Assembly: GCA_023653785.1 (NCBI GenBank)
Contig: JAMKCH010010179.1
Span: 49,200-113,199 of the forward strand
Reading direction: 5' to 3'
Source: Ophioderma brevispina
Lineage: Eukaryota; Echinodermata; Ophiuroidea; Amphilepidida; Ophiodermatidae
DNA length: 64,000 bases
Positions 24,801 through 39,800 of this stretch are shown one piece after another. Every line of letters begins with the position of its first letter. The first letter of the stretch is position 1. The notes beneath the pieces are model-generated. The model saw nothing but the letters and a program-made list of their open reading frames with translations, was not told the DNA's origin and did not search any database. The position numbers and the translations under genes are program-made.

Positions 24801-27800
24801 CGTGTTAATAGCACTCATTGAGAGAGTGCCCCCTAGTTTCAAAATGTTTGTAATTTGAATCACGGATTTCTGATAGTAATTTAACAGTGGTGCTGGAAAT
24901 GCCAAATTTTGTCAAAAAATGACCTTTAACTTAACTTGCACGAACCAATGGACAGCTAGTGGATGAGTGTGGACGCCTCTTCCAAAAATGTGCTATTATT
25001 GATTTAATTCTTGTAATGGCAGTTTGCATGGTGAATCAGCAGGTAATTTCTCAGTGGTTTAAGTTACAAGATGACATGTGTGAGATTTTTTTTAATATTG
25101 TAGGTGCAGAGATTGCTTTCATATTCTTGGTCGTGCTAATGGGCGGATCTGATATTTAGCATGATGAACTCTTTGCATGAGTTTTGTTAAAGGTCTCTTG
25201 TGAAAAAAAATTTGCCTGTTTTTTTTAATGTTTCCAGTAACTTCGAAAATATCTACCTATTGCAATACCTCCCGCCTAGATATCCTGTCCACTTCCATCT
25301 TTGATTTGATGGTGAATATCCTGCACACCTGATTTATGGTATTTGTCACCCTGCCCTCTCTTTGTTCTCTCCTTAGCCTTCAGTCATCCTAAGGCTTTTC
25401 TAGATGTTTGGTAATATAGTCCATATTTTGGCACCATATTAAAGAATGTGTGATGCACTGATAAAATACCTACCTTCTCAGGGAGATAGGAACAGTAAGG
25501 TCTGGAAAGATACACCTGAGTAGCTCTGAGTGAGCAAAGGAGAAAGTCTTAAAAAATAAAAAGATCACAAAAGACAAAATAAAAAAAATCAGAATTTTAA
25601 TTGAGTTGGTGATGGTATCATTCAGTTGGATTCCTGCTGTGGCCTCTTTATTTTTATCTCCCTGGCTTGAAAAGCAGAGGGGGATATTGCGAGGGTGCAA
25701 ATGTCCGTATGTGTATGTATGTATGTGTATGTATGTGTGTGTTCCAGTTTGGTTAGGTTTTCGTTTATCGCATCTCCTTCGAAAAGTTTAAGTCCGATTT
25801 AAACCAGACTTGGGGTTAAGGTGCAATAGGGGTTCCTTCATGTGTGGATGATGTCAAAGGTCATGGACCAAGGTCAAATGTCATCTGAGGTCATGTTCCA
25901 GACTGCCATCTTGCCAGGGGGATGACGCAAGTTTATTTGCTGTATTTTGTGTCGCCTGCCTTAAGCAGGAAGACACAGGGATCACTTTGTCCACTGTTGT
26001 TGTCTGTTGTCTGTTGTTGATGTCTGTTGTCTGTTGTGAAAAAGGGTTAACATTTGCCTGTAATATCCACATACTTTCATGGATTTTAACCAAACTTGAG
26101 TCATAGGTGCAGCATGGGATCCCTCATTTGTTGATGAGGTCAAAGGTCACATACCAAGGTCAAAGGTCTTGTGAGGTCAAGTTGTAAGATAGGATGAAAA
26201 TGTAAAATTGACCTCATTTGAAAAGTTGAAGTTCAATTGGGACCAAACTTGAATCAAAGGTGCAACATGGGATCCCTCATTTGTTGATGAGGTCAAAGGT
26301 TACATACCAAGGTCAAAGGTCATGTGAGGTCAGGTTGTAAGATAGGATGAAAATGTAAAATTGACCTCATTTGAAAAGTTGGAAGTTCAATTGGGACCAA
26401 ACTTGAATCAAAGGTGCAACATGGGATCCCGCATTTGTTGATGAGGTCAAAGGTCACATACCAAGGTCAAAGGTCATGTGAGGTCAAGTTGTAAGATAGG
26501 ATGAAAATGTAAAATTGACCTCATTTGAAAAGTTGGAGTTCAATTGCAACCAAACTTGGTTTATGGAGTTTATATGCAAACCCTCATTTGTTTATGAGGT
26601 CCAAGGTCACATATCAAGGTGAAAGGTCATGCTAGGCCTATCATTCACTAACCGCGACGGCAAGCGACACAAGCGGTCCGATGACCGATGTATTTTTTTG
26701 TTTTGTTTTATAAATATTTTGCTTTCTAAAGGCTGTCAGAAGTGACCTGTGGTCTAAAGTGTCAAAGGCTTTTTTGTAATCTACATAACTTAGTTTGAAC
26801 CCATTCTCTTGACTTCTCAATTGTCTTAGTAAGAGCAGATGGTGAGATGTTCAAATGTCTGATCTGAAGCCAGCATTTGAGCAAAAACTGTCAAAATCTC
26901 ATAGATGGTATGAGATGATAGGTTTTTGTGTGCTTTCTTAAATAGGATAGTGACTTTTGATTAATTTCCACTATGAATATGTTAAAACTGTAAATTATAA
27001 ATATGCAGAAGGAATTAACAAAGTGTGACTACTGCTACTATTTCCAATCATATCCTCTTCTTAAATTAATCTATATTAGAATCTGTAGATCTTTCCATTA
27101 AACAACCCTTAGGAAATATCACCACATTGTTCTATTTGCTCTAGTTTCTGTCTTCAATTGATATTCTATTGTGAATTATACACTAGGGAGCAAGGCTGAT
27201 TTGGGGGTCAAGGTCACTTTGACATACAGGTCTGAAAAAAAAAAATGGCCCACCCGATTTGTATTCCTTAGACTTCAAGGACTTTGTGATGTTATCAAGC
27301 AAATGGTCGGAAGTCGCAAATATTGATTTTGAGATATAGCCAACAAGGAGAAAATGTCTTTTGTTTTTCTATTGTTTTGGCCACCCTTCACTGACATATC
27401 TTTTTTTTTTGGAAGTAATTGTCAATTTCAATGGGGATTTCAGCAAATGTAGCTTTTTATTGGTGCATACAGCTACATAAAAAAGTAAAACTGAATCTGA
27501 CCGACTTCGACTCATTTTGCTTGATCGCATCACATTTTGGTATACCGTGGGTCCCAAAAAAAAAAACGCAACCTTGGTGGCAGATTGCCATAAGTTTTTG
27601 AACAAAAGCATTGACTACTTTCCTTTGTTGTAAGTAAATTGGGGACTGTTAGCTAATATCCTGAAAAGTCTAAGGTAGAGTCAATATTGTTTAAGATATG
27701 AACCCCCGAATCAATAACCTGCAGGACCCTTTCACAATTGTAGCGCTATTACCTACAAATACGGCACTGTACGTTTTGCGCCTAAACCCCCATATAAATC

Positions 27801-30800
27801 TCTAAGTTCCCCAACCACCCGTCCACTTGCCCCTTTTTTTCAAGACCGGTGCTTGCGACAATATTAACATATTGATGTTTTCCATTGTTATAACGCTAAA
27901 AACATGCATTTTTTAACACCCTAAAAGATCGAATTAGGAATGTCTGATCACAAAACTCTTCGTATGTCCAAATAAGGCTGCATATTGGATTAGACTAATC
28001 ATTTCATCAATCATTTTGTGACGGCACACACGAGTTATCTTAACACCAAAATTTAATGACAAATAAATTATCTGATAATTGTTATTGAGTTTTGGTGTTG
28101 AAAACATCGGTTTTACCTTCAGACAGTTGAGAAGTACATGATTTCAGTAAACAAGCAGTTGCAAGTCCCACCATTTATCATTTTTATGTATGTGGAGTTT
28201 GTCTCTGACTTAGTCATAGTTTTTATACTTCTTGAAACATATGAATATTAATAAAAACAGAAATATAAAATTTTATTATTATCAGTTAAATAATAAGTAA
28301 TGTAATGCAAGTCATTTTAACCCGTGAAGTTTGTTCTGCAGAATTTTGGCACAGTAATGTTGATTGGCAATCAATCTTGAATTTGCACTCGTTCTTCATT
28401 GCCAGTATTGTGGTTACCAGCTCTCATTTTTGTAACATGGGTTCTGCTGGTTACTTGATTGTTTGGGTCAATCTTAAAACTATTGACCTCTGCCTTTAGG
28501 AACTTTTCAGAGATATTAGTTACAGTTCCCATCTTAACTTTACAACAAAGAATAGTAGTCACTGCTTTCGTTCAAAACTTATGTGCCCTGCCGACCCAGT
28601 GGTGCGTTTTTTTTTTGGAACACGTACCTACAACTTTCTGTGACAGCAGTGGTGGCCTGAACACCTTGTCTGCTCCCTATAGTCCGTGTCTCTACCTCTG
28701 TGGGCAGTGCTGTCATAAACATTACCTGGTGTCAAGAAATTGCCATCTTGTGCATGTGTGTGAAGCCGCTGTTGCCCTTCAAGTCACGGCGAGCGATTTA
28801 CTCTTTGACCAACAAATCTCGCGCGCTGACGTTCACTGCACAGAGGTAGTGACATGGACTATTATAGGTACATGTACACAACAACTTAACAATGTTGAAT
28901 TGATCTTGTAGGGTTGTGTGTCAGAATGAAGTAACTTTAGCGCTATGTGCTGATTGTCCTGCTGGAGGCTTTGTGCAACCCGGCTGAATGTAGACATTCA
29001 ACAACTTTAAAAGAGTTTTAAATCATACCTGATCTGCACTAGCCAAGTCTAAACTGGCTCATATAGAATGGTATGTCGGTTATTTTGCATGGGAAAAATT
29101 TGACCTGCCCATTCTCATTCCTCCTTCATAAAAAGACTTTCTGAACTTTATTATTAAATTTTGATTAAAACAAGTTTCAAAAAGTGAGTATTTTTTTAAA
29201 CTGAACGGAGAGAATCTAGGAGGGAGGGGGGAATTTCGTAAACTGAAACAGTCCGGGTCAAATGTGGGACCAGGCGAAATTTCACAAGATGCAGTCCCAA
29301 GTCTCCCGTGGTAAGCCCTTTGAGGTGGTAAAAGCATGGCCAATTTAACAAAAATAATGGTAACTTTTAATATTTCTAAATATTAGCATTTTTACCTCTT
29401 TTTCCCTCTCACGTCCACGTTCATGTACAGGATTCGAAGGTGATAGCAGCTGAGGCAATGCATTACTGGAAGGTTGACAGCAGTGTACTCCGACCCCTAC
29501 GCCTTGGCCTTGGTTACCTATGCCCTCCTATTGGCTGAGAACACAGATGCACAGGTTGCGCTTAGTCAACTAGATGTTTGGCTCAACAGACATTAAGTTT
29601 TTTCCCTTTTGGTGTACTACATTTTGAAACATTTTACATGTTGGTGAGTAATAAATATGTAAATGAGATATAAACTTGTGCAGGGATTTACGTACTGACC
29701 CATCTGACACACTTTTTTTTCTGACACACTATGAATTCCGAATAAGCATAGGTTTATTCCATTAAGGTTTCCGAATTCCTAAGTGTGCCAGAAATAAAGT
29801 GTGTCAGATCGGTCCGGTTCAGTAACGCCCCTTTGTGCATAGTCGTGACTATACTCTGGTGTCACCATCAATTGTATCTTTGGAAAATCTCGGAATTAAG
29901 CCTGCATGCAGCAGGGCACACGGTGTGTTTTTGCTTGCCGTCTACATACATACATACATACAATATTTATCTTGGCGCCTTATCATGATTTCAAAGCGCA
30001 TTACAAATGGCCTATACACTACACTTATGATCAACAAAAATAAGCCAATGAAAACTGCATAATTTGCAATACAATGTTATTCAGAAGGAAATAATGGATT
30101 TGAGGATTTTTTTGAACTGGTGAGAGTATAATGCCTCACGCATATGCTGTGGGAGCATATTCCACATACGGGGGCCGCAACATTAAAAGACGATCCCCGA
30201 GGCAGCGTTTGTAAATTTGGAATGTGAGTCTCAGTACTATCTATGAGGATCGAAGTAAACGGTGACTGGTATTAAAAGATGAGTAAACAAATTTAACGCT
30301 TGTACTACGTCCGGCATTTTGGTGCTGTGCCTTGCTTTTGCACAACGGGGTGACCAGAAATAAAAAAAAGAACATGTTACATTTCTGCCAAATATTTCAA
30401 TTACGTACGCATTTAATTACCACGATGACCAAATTTGTCAGCATGAAGCAAAAATGAAAGACGACGGCCGTCATTGATAGTTGTCGCCATCTCAGCACAT
30501 CTTGTGCCGCCTTGCTGGGTCATCATGCCCAAAGCTAGGCCCACCGCTGACAACTGTGGATTGGCGTCAGGAAGGGGATCCGGTCAATTACCTTGCTCCA
30601 ATACATCCTCACACAGCAGTAGTGCCGAGTGTGAGGTGTATCTGGCCACCCCCCTTAGCAGGGACCAAACGGATTTTAAAAAACTTTGGTTTTAAGGCAC
30701 TACAGTGATTTGCTAAATCAGGAAATCAAAAAATCATCAAAATCAGATTTTGCATGTCTGTAACAAGTATAAGGTATCCTAACATACCCACAACTTATAG

Positions 30801-33800
30801 GACCAAAAGCACCTAATAAGGACTAAATCGGATATATTAGTTAATAGTGTCCAAAACGACACTTCCTATATAACACTAACAGAATGGAGTTCGTATCTTT
30901 GACCACTGCCTTTTCTCTCCTCTCTCCTTTTCTGTCATTCTTCTTCAGTGGAAAAATTAACTTATTAGAAATCTACAGGCTTATCCTTCACTTTTAAACT
31001 ATCACAGATATTTTGACTCTTTCGTGATAAATCACACTGATAGTGTCTTTAACTTAAACTACTTACTACTTTATACATTTTAAACAGGCATGAGAATCTT
31101 CAGATTAAAAACTGAATTCAGTTTTTTTGGCCCCAATTTAACGTGATTTCATTTTGTTTTCACCCTGATTTCGGGTATTTGTGATGGAGTTCATTGTTTT
31201 TTTCAGTGTTTTTTCCCACACTTTCACTTCCCTTAGTGGTGGGAGGCACGATCCCAAGGGTGCCTTTGACTTTTCACTATGGGGGTGGTTGGCTATCGCA
31301 TCTGATGTTGGGACTGGATCCTGGTGGTCAGAGAAAGGTATTTGCTGGTTTGTGAACTGATCCCGTTGAGACCACATCTCACGTGACGAGAGACCGCCTG
31401 ACCTAATACGAACTTTAGACATGCTGTGGCGAGTGAAGAGCGTTAGAGTGGATACAGGGCGGCCAAGTGGGTCCTGGGCCGTAACAGTTTCATCCCCTAA
31501 TTCGCGAACTGTCCTTCGCTGCTATGGGATCTTGTTTATACATTCTTGAGCGGTCCCAACCTCCATGCTAATAGCGATATTTGCTTACTGAGGAAGCTCA
31601 TCAGCGACAATGCGTGAAAAACCAGGTGTCGGATTACAGTACGAATACAATTGCCGGTGGCCCATCCAGTGGATGCATTTCTATACAGAGGGCGGATCAA
31701 GGCATCATCACGAGCGTTGCATTATGGTCGTTATCCCCAATGCACGCGTGGTGAATGACGTGTTGTTTTTTCCCGCATGAAATAAGATCACTGGCGGTTA
31801 CGCTAAGACCTCTGCTGAACTGAGACGCCAACATCTTCAGGAGATCTCCTGTGGACTTGGCGTTGATCGAGTGTGTGGAGGGTTGCGAAGGGATGCACAG
31901 TGATGACAGCTGGATTCACCTGCTCCATAGATTTCCATGCCAAAGGCGTAGAAAAAAATCGGGCGGATCATAGAACTTAGCTGTTACGACCTGGGATGGT
32001 CTAACTGAATGTGCAGGGGCGTACGGAGGCCATTAGAACTTGGCGAGGAACATAATACCTCGCGGGTTGGGGAAAGTGGCTGGCACACGGCGGCGGACTA
32101 CCAACAGACCATCCTGGCAATGGAAGCAACTTGTAGTATCGTTTCACATCTTTGACATTAGTGGTCTTCTTTGAAGGCCGTGTGCCCTGGACCAGGAAAG
32201 AGCATGGTTCTACTAGTCAGAAACCTTCCCACTGAATGGATGACCAATCGCTCTGCTGGTGAACGGGAGCTTATCATTGCCTAGCTGACGTCTTGAGCAA
32301 AATGCGTAGGACGGTAGACTCCGCTTCAATGTTAAACAAAGCTGCAAATCTTGCCGGTTGGGTCTGGGCAATCAGGAGCATTGCGGCAGGCGAATCAGAT
32401 GGAATGTTGGCTGATCGAGACTGACTAACTGTCACTTGATAACGGCTACACTGTGGACAAAAATGTGGACACACCGAGGACTGGCGGAAAATTCTCCACG
32501 GCAAGCTTCTCAAAGGCCTGCACACAAGGCTTACTATCAGTAAGTAAGCATGGTGGTTTGGATGGATTGAATAATAGAAGGACGGAAGTGCCTGCTTGGT
32601 AGATGCAGAATAGACAGGCTTCACTGCACATGTAGCCAGGTGGGTTGGCGTCCACTCAACTGGCACGAAGAATCCAGCCGGTGTGGTCTGCCATTTCGGG
32701 TTATATTACAAGTTAACAATACGTGCTTCTTGACATAGCCCATCAGTAACAATCCCCAAGTTGGTCATCTGGGCGTGGAAGTTTGATAGTTTCGTGTGGA
32801 GTTTTAGGGAATCTTGAGCAGTCCTGAAGGCCAGCAGAAGAGGCGCATCAAGACCAGTGATTTTGTCTTGTTTCTGGGCGGCCTGCTACCACAGTCATCT
32901 ATGGGGCCCAAAAAGTCTAGCCCTCCGGATTACGCGCGCCAAGACTTTGAATGTTAACCAATGCACGATCTCATTCCAACACCCGACCTTTTTCTGGGGG
33001 TGCCACAACTGGAAAGCGTAGCCCCAACAACAAACACTGTGTGGACAGGGCTTACGAGTTCCATTGACCAGATCCAGCCTAAGATGCATACTCTTGGGCC
33101 AATACAACGTCTTGGATTGCAGAAAGACGCAGAAGAATTGGGGGGACATTTGTCACAGAGAATGCAGAACTAATCCTCCAATTCTGCTGCAACTTCATCA
33201 ATGGTGTCCACCACCCCACCGCATTACATCATCAACAAGCTTTGCAACCACACCCTTCTCCGGCGATCACCCGAGAACACCGGCACATTATCTCTTCAAG
33301 AGTGCCGTTCCCTCCGCCCAGGCATACCCATGGCGGATCTTGTGTATACATGGACGCCACGAATGGAGTTGTACAACAACCACAGTATTTTCATAGACTG
33401 GCGAGAGAGGGGAATCTGGTAGAAGGCATGGTGAGGTCATTTGCTATAAGGTACTTGCACTTATCAATCTTACGTAAGGTAGATTCCACATCAGGCATAA
33501 GTGAAACGGCTTGGGGTTTTTGCTGTACTGCCTACATCAACGAATGCAGATACTAACAGCAAACCTCCACTGGGCTTCTTTACCAAGATGAGGGTTTGAG
33601 GTACTTCAATGCATAACCGACATCTTCTGGGCCGTGCAAGACCCCAAGATATTTCAAGCTCATCAAACTGGGGTTGCAGTTCCTGGAGTTTATCATGGGC
33701 ATACTAAGGTGGGAAGTCCGGCCCTTTGCGTTTGTGTGGCTGGACTGGCCCATATTCCCACAACTTGAAAGGGACCGGGCGATCGCCATTGAATCCAGGG

Positions 33801-36800
33801 AATGTAGGGTCAAAACTCATCAAAGTTCTCTGGAGATCACTGAAATTGGATATTTAACGTCCTGGCTAGTGTGGTGATCTGGATCCATATAGACCCTAGC
33901 AGAGTGTACTTTTGGGAGGATAGTCTTGTGGGGCAGTGCGTGATTCCTGCAATGGGAGTCAGGTCCTTTAGTGCATGGTTGAGGTAATTAAGTATACTGC
34001 ACGGATTTTGCCCAAACTGCTCGTGTCGCCTGAAGGACGAGTGTGGCTCGCTGCTGTTATGGGGATGCGGACTTTGCCATCAACACCCTGAATGAAACTT
34101 GGACAGGGCCATAGCTGATCTGATCGGAGGGTCTTGGCAACATCATCACCACGTGGGTTCTAAAGCAAAAGTGGAGTCCGCACTCTGCTACATCTTCAGG
34201 AAGATCCCTTCAATGTATTGCCAGGGGCCATACAGTATGCTGTGCGATGGTGCCCACGAGAAACTGAGCTCGACTTACGTTGTTGCGCTTTACGTAACCT
34301 TCTGGATCCATACGTGTAGATGGTGACATCACTCAACTTGATCTGCCCTGTTTTGGCAGGACAAACTGCGCGATCGTTTCAGCTTCATCATGGGATTCCT
34401 CAATTACTGGAACATCAAGGCCTTTTCTACTTCTAACCACCAGACCAACGAAAATGACTTTGTGGCCGTCGCGAGTGCAGGTGAGCGATGTTTTCTTCTC
34501 CCAAACCACATCAGAGGGGACGACCTCGGCCTGGTGGTCAGACTGGGTGGCTCTATGCGCATTTTGACGGCCTAAGATCTAACTGTAAATCGCGGATGGA
34601 ATTTCCTGTGGCTCCCCTATCATCGTGAGAGCATTCTCATGATGGTCAACATAAGGTGGTCCAAATAAGGAGACGACCCATCTGAACACTTGGCAGTTGA
34701 TGGCTCTGGACACCTGGGAATCAATCCAGGTTCTCATCGATGAAGGCACAATTCATATTGTTGGTCTCATCTGATTCAATCAAGGATGTTGGACACTTGA
34801 ACGAGCTCAGCGCGTTACTTGCGGTCCTTGCTCTGGAAGGTGGGGGCATTCTCTAAGGAAATGGTTGAAATAGCACGTCCCACCTCTTGCACAAGGGACA
34901 CGACTTTGTAGGTCTGTTTAGGCTTGACTCTCGTTGTTGAGGCGTTTTTGCGGCACTCTTTTGCCGGGGGAATTGGTGGGCGGGTGTGAGTTTGCCGCAT
35001 AGCTCGCGCATCTCAGAGGGTGTTGATCTCCTCCAGTAGTGAGTCGAGGGCCTGGGATGTTTCTGGTTTGAGGAAGCAAGCGTGCGTGTGACCGAGTTTC
35101 AGTACCGTAGCTTTGCTTGACGAGGCGTGGAAGGTTGCTATGGATCAGACGAAAGCCATGTCAGGACGACAAATTTCCGAGTGAGGGAGTAAGCTCTTCA
35201 TCTTCGGTAATGGCTTTGACCATGATGATTGATTCCACCCACCGGCATAGGAGATTTCTCACAAATGCCATTATGCGCTGATAAAGATCCGCAGGGCGTT
35301 CATCAGCATTGATGCGTATTGCTGCAAAATCAAGGAAATGACCTCCGGTGGACTGGAACCATATGCATCCAATGATTGCCAAATGTCATTGATGCAAGTG
35401 CTGTTTTCACAATGGTATTGCGAGATATAACTGAGCAATAGTTGGCGATTTGGCCTAGCATTAACTCAGGCATAGCAACTTTCTGTTCCTGCCAACTTCT
35501 TCTGCCGCCACGCCACAAGGAAGTTGGAAGTACTCTAAGTCACTGTTTAACGACCAAACAAAACGTAGTTACATGAAGGATACCATTTTAGCTGTATCAA
35601 CGGTGAAACAGGCAATGATTAATGAACCATAGCTAAGATAGCCTGTCACCCAACAGGGATGGGCAATAACACAAACTCTGCGCTGTCTGTAAAGACGCTA
35701 TATAAATCTAATAATGATTATTGCGTTGAAGGTTTTATCCAAATCATTATCAAGGCAGTGGCAGTGCCATTTTTTTCTTGCCCCTCCTTCCGTTTGCCCC
35801 TGGGCCGAAAAAAATGAGCGATTTTTTGAAAAGTTGGTGATTTGGGGGCCAAATCACCAAATGTTTGCTAAAATTAGCAATTTGGCCAAAAGGTGTTAAA
35901 AAATCCTCACGAATAATTCATCTTTTTTCCCAAAAAAATTTATGAAAGGTCTGGCACTGCCACTGATCATGCAGGGGTTTGATTGCACCATTATTTTTGC
36001 ATCAATGTCCTTATTATTTTCATGGCATAGCTGATGGAAGCAAGTACTGGAAACGCACCGACAGTGAGCCTCTTGACGATGACTGCTACTACTGCAGACA
36101 ACCTTCTGCTTCTGTTGAGATGACTTCGCTGCCCCTGCTTTCTTACACCATTGTTTCAGATGACAAGGACGTTGTTCGACTCGTCTTTCAATTGTAACGC
36201 TGCTTAACAAGGCACGGAGTGCACTGGGTGGTTATCTCAACACATGTAGGTTTATTTTGCTAAAGAGTTTGATGAATCCTCTCAGAATAAGCTTGGCAGA
36301 TAGGACCATAACTGGAGGTCGTGCATGGGGTGGGGAGGGGGGGAAGTCCTTGCAAGAGCTGAGGGTTTTGAAGATGTTTTTTCTATAGTTTTGGAAGGGT
36401 GCTAATCAGAAATTTTGAATTTTGATAAACTGCAGTAACTGCAGGGGGTGCTAAAATAAGGTATGGGCATGCAACAACGTTACTAAATTGTAACTAAAAA
36501 GTGCTTTGCAATAGATCAATTTTTAATTGTAATTGTTAAACTTATCTTTTGTTTTAGCTAATCGCCCTGAAAAGTTAATACATGTATGATCAATGGTTTT
36601 TTAAGATATGCCCCCCAACATCAAGTAACCGCGCAGAACCCATTTTACAAAAAATGGGTTCTGCAGTTAATAGCGCTTCAATTTTGGTTAAATGGGTCCT
36701 GCATGTTACTTGATTTCTGGGGATATCTCTTTTTTTTAAAAAAAAAAATATTGACTCTACCTTTATGATCTTTTCGTCAGGGTAATTAGCTAACAGTCCC

Positions 36801-39800
36801 AATCTTACCTTACAACAAAGAGAAGTAGTACAATGTGCTTTTGTTCCAACTTATGGCGCCTCCACCAAGTGTTGCGTTTTTTTTTTTGACACCGGTTATA
36901 TATATACTATTATATTAGCCTCGGCTGTTAAAGGTACCATATCATGGATTCCTGGATTGAAAGCTTTCAAGAAATATACATTTGCTTTCTTGTCTTAGTG
37001 GTATAATTTTTGTTTTCAAGATAGACCACTTAAAACCACAAGATACCCTTAGACTGAAATCGGTGAGATAGTTTTAACAGCAATTAATGAAAAACTTGTG
37101 GTTGCTGTTACTACAGACACATTGCAAAATAAAGTTGATCATATAAATACAGATACATAAACTTCATTGGAGCCAAAATATGCATATGTAGCCTAAAATT
37201 CTAATGAATGCATGCAAACACTAATTTTCACCTCAATATAGTTTAAGTTGTCTGCTGCTCCAGCCATACTCTGCTTCTGCACTACAATGTAGAAATCAAC
37301 ACAGGAAAATTAAAAATAAACATTATTTATATCAGGCTTAATCAATCTTTTGTATCGTTTGGGTAAGTCCACGTATGGATCTACAATATTTTTTTGGGGG
37401 GCCGCCCCACATGTTGCAGACCACTTTGCATCCATTGTGCGTGTGTATGTATGTGTGTGTGTCACTAAAATGTTACATTTTTTATGGAGCGGCCATAGCT
37501 TATATTCTTTTAATATAGTAAGCGCGACAGCCAAGAACCGCGAAATTATAGTATAGTTGTATCGCACCCGGGCATTTTGAGTGAGAAACGACATCATTGC
37601 ACACTGTATCATTCAGACTTGTAGACTGGTGTTGATCAAGACTGAGTCAGCCTGATATTTAAATAATAATATTGAATGGCTTTTTTATATGATACTTATA
37701 TAATATTGGATGGCGGAGGTTGATAACAGAAAATATCGCCTGAGCTAAGATCAAATATAGGGCGAGTCGAAGACGAGCCTGATATTTTCTTGGCGAGGCG
37801 ATATTTTTCTGTTATCAGCCGAAAAGAGCCATCCAATATTATTATTATTATGCAAGAAGAAGCGGACTTGACAAAAATAGTTTTAAAATGGCTTCAAAAC
37901 TAATGAAAACAGAGTATTTGCTTGACGAGTTGCATAACCAAATGCCCAATATTTTTTGCGTATTGTGCAGTGTTGGGCGGTACGTGCTAATCTCACTGTG
38001 GTATTGCACCAGATGCATAATAATTGAATGTATTGCACTCGCTAGAAAAATTGTACTCGTCTTCGCATCATATTTTTTCTAGCTCGTCCAATATAAGAGT
38101 TCCAGGGGGGAGCAGTCGGTGGCAGTTTGTGGCAATTTCTGGAACAGAAAGCAAGGTGTTCACATCCCTGACATCCAAATTGTTTTCAACTCGTGGAAGT
38201 GATTTCAGTAAGGGTCCTCTTCATTATGTAATTTTTTTTTCATGCCATTATGTCCCTTTAAATATTTCTTGCAGGTGCTACAAAAAAGGTTGTCATTTCC
38301 ATGTTTTTTTACTCTGTGTTTTTACAAATTGCTTATTAATGTACATTCACTTTCCACAGGATACTGTCTTAGGATTGCAGTCTCTTGCTGAGTAGCCAGT
38401 GAAGTCTACAGAAATGACACCAATATGTCCTTGATGTGAGCAAAACTGGTGCAGGAGTTTTACTCAATCGATTCTTTGTGAATGCAGATAACAAAATTTT
38501 ACTGCAGCGAACGGAGCTGGATTGAAGTGCCTACTACTCTGAGTTTGATGCTAGAGGAGATGGATGTGCTCTTATTCAGGTAAAATCCACTCCTGTACAA
38601 CTTGTGTGAAAAAAATACATCATATCCTGCATATACTTAAATTTAACACCAATAAAATCGGCCGATAGACCTCATGGTTATGGTGGTTCAAACGGTTCCC
38701 TTATGGTCCTAAAAATGCTTCGCATTGGAGTGTAAACATAATACCTCATATAATCATGTAAGCATTCTAACCTTTACATGTGTGGTGGTGTTTTTCCACC
38801 CCATGTACGTTTATTCCACATGGAGTGACAACTCCACCCCTGATCACACCTGATTAACTTTGAGACAACATTTCATGTTTTATTTATTAATCTTTCCCTT
38901 GGAGATGGACCTAACACCTATAGATACAATATCTATCGCTCTACCAACCCTGCATTGATAGCTCAGTTGGCAAGAGCAGGCGCGGGATCCAGGGAGGGGC
39001 ACACGCCTCCCAGTAATTCTGCAAAATCTTGTAGAATCAGCCCATTTTGGACAAGTTTCAGCCTTCAGCCTCACGGTAATTTTGACGTTTTTCAAATCCT
39101 GGATCCGCCCCTGAAGAGCTTGGTGGGGGCTAGTAATAACGGAGGTCGCCGGTTCACATCCGGCCAATTGCACATGGTTTTTTTAAACACTAACGTGCGC
39201 TGGCCATCTCCAGGGAAAGATAAATACATCCTTGTCTACATGGAGAACTAAGTAGTATTTCCACATTGATTTTGATTTGGGCTATGTAGATAAGAATAGT
39301 AGAACAATATCCTATTAGTGCCCCCCCCCCCCATATATGGAATAAAGCATGACTGCAGTATTTGTGTATATCATGAACTATCAATTGCTTGTGGTTATTG
39401 CTTATTCCAGCTGGGGTGGGCTATATGAGGATATTGCCAGAGTTAGATTTGAGATTTTAAAGGTGCTGGTCCGATTTTTTGTCTATCAGGTTCTCTATTT
39501 GATAGAGAGCATGGACACCTGACACACCGCCAATCAAGTACCATGGGAAACAAATTTGCGGTTTTTGATGCAAGCGCGATAATGCAATAGTGGCAACGCA
39601 CTATTCACTAAACTGTGCTAATCTTTGATGTTAACCATTAAAACTGTAGTTTTTTTATCTATATCTTGAGACAGACATGGATTGAAAGCTAAAATTTCAG
39701 GACGACAATGAGAAACATATGGCCTTATATTCTGATATCAAAATTATGATACTACTTCCGGTTTAATCAGGGGGTCCCAAAGACGATCGGCAAACAAGCA

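Noticed and set aside
28459..28911. 150-codon plus-strand ORF
   Set aside because: Its first half lies in the end of the mariner-type MITE and the second half matches no family; it stops exactly at the acceptor of an A2M-like exon.
33580..33813. 77-codon minus-strand ORF with plausible composition
   Set aside because: It lies in the Gypsy-like remnant and is probably one frame of broken pol; not counted as a separate gene.
38100..38215. An extra A2M exon before exon 11
   Set aside because: A short open stretch ends in 'gatttcag' but its translation does not fit the family and exon 10 to exon 11 is already continuous.
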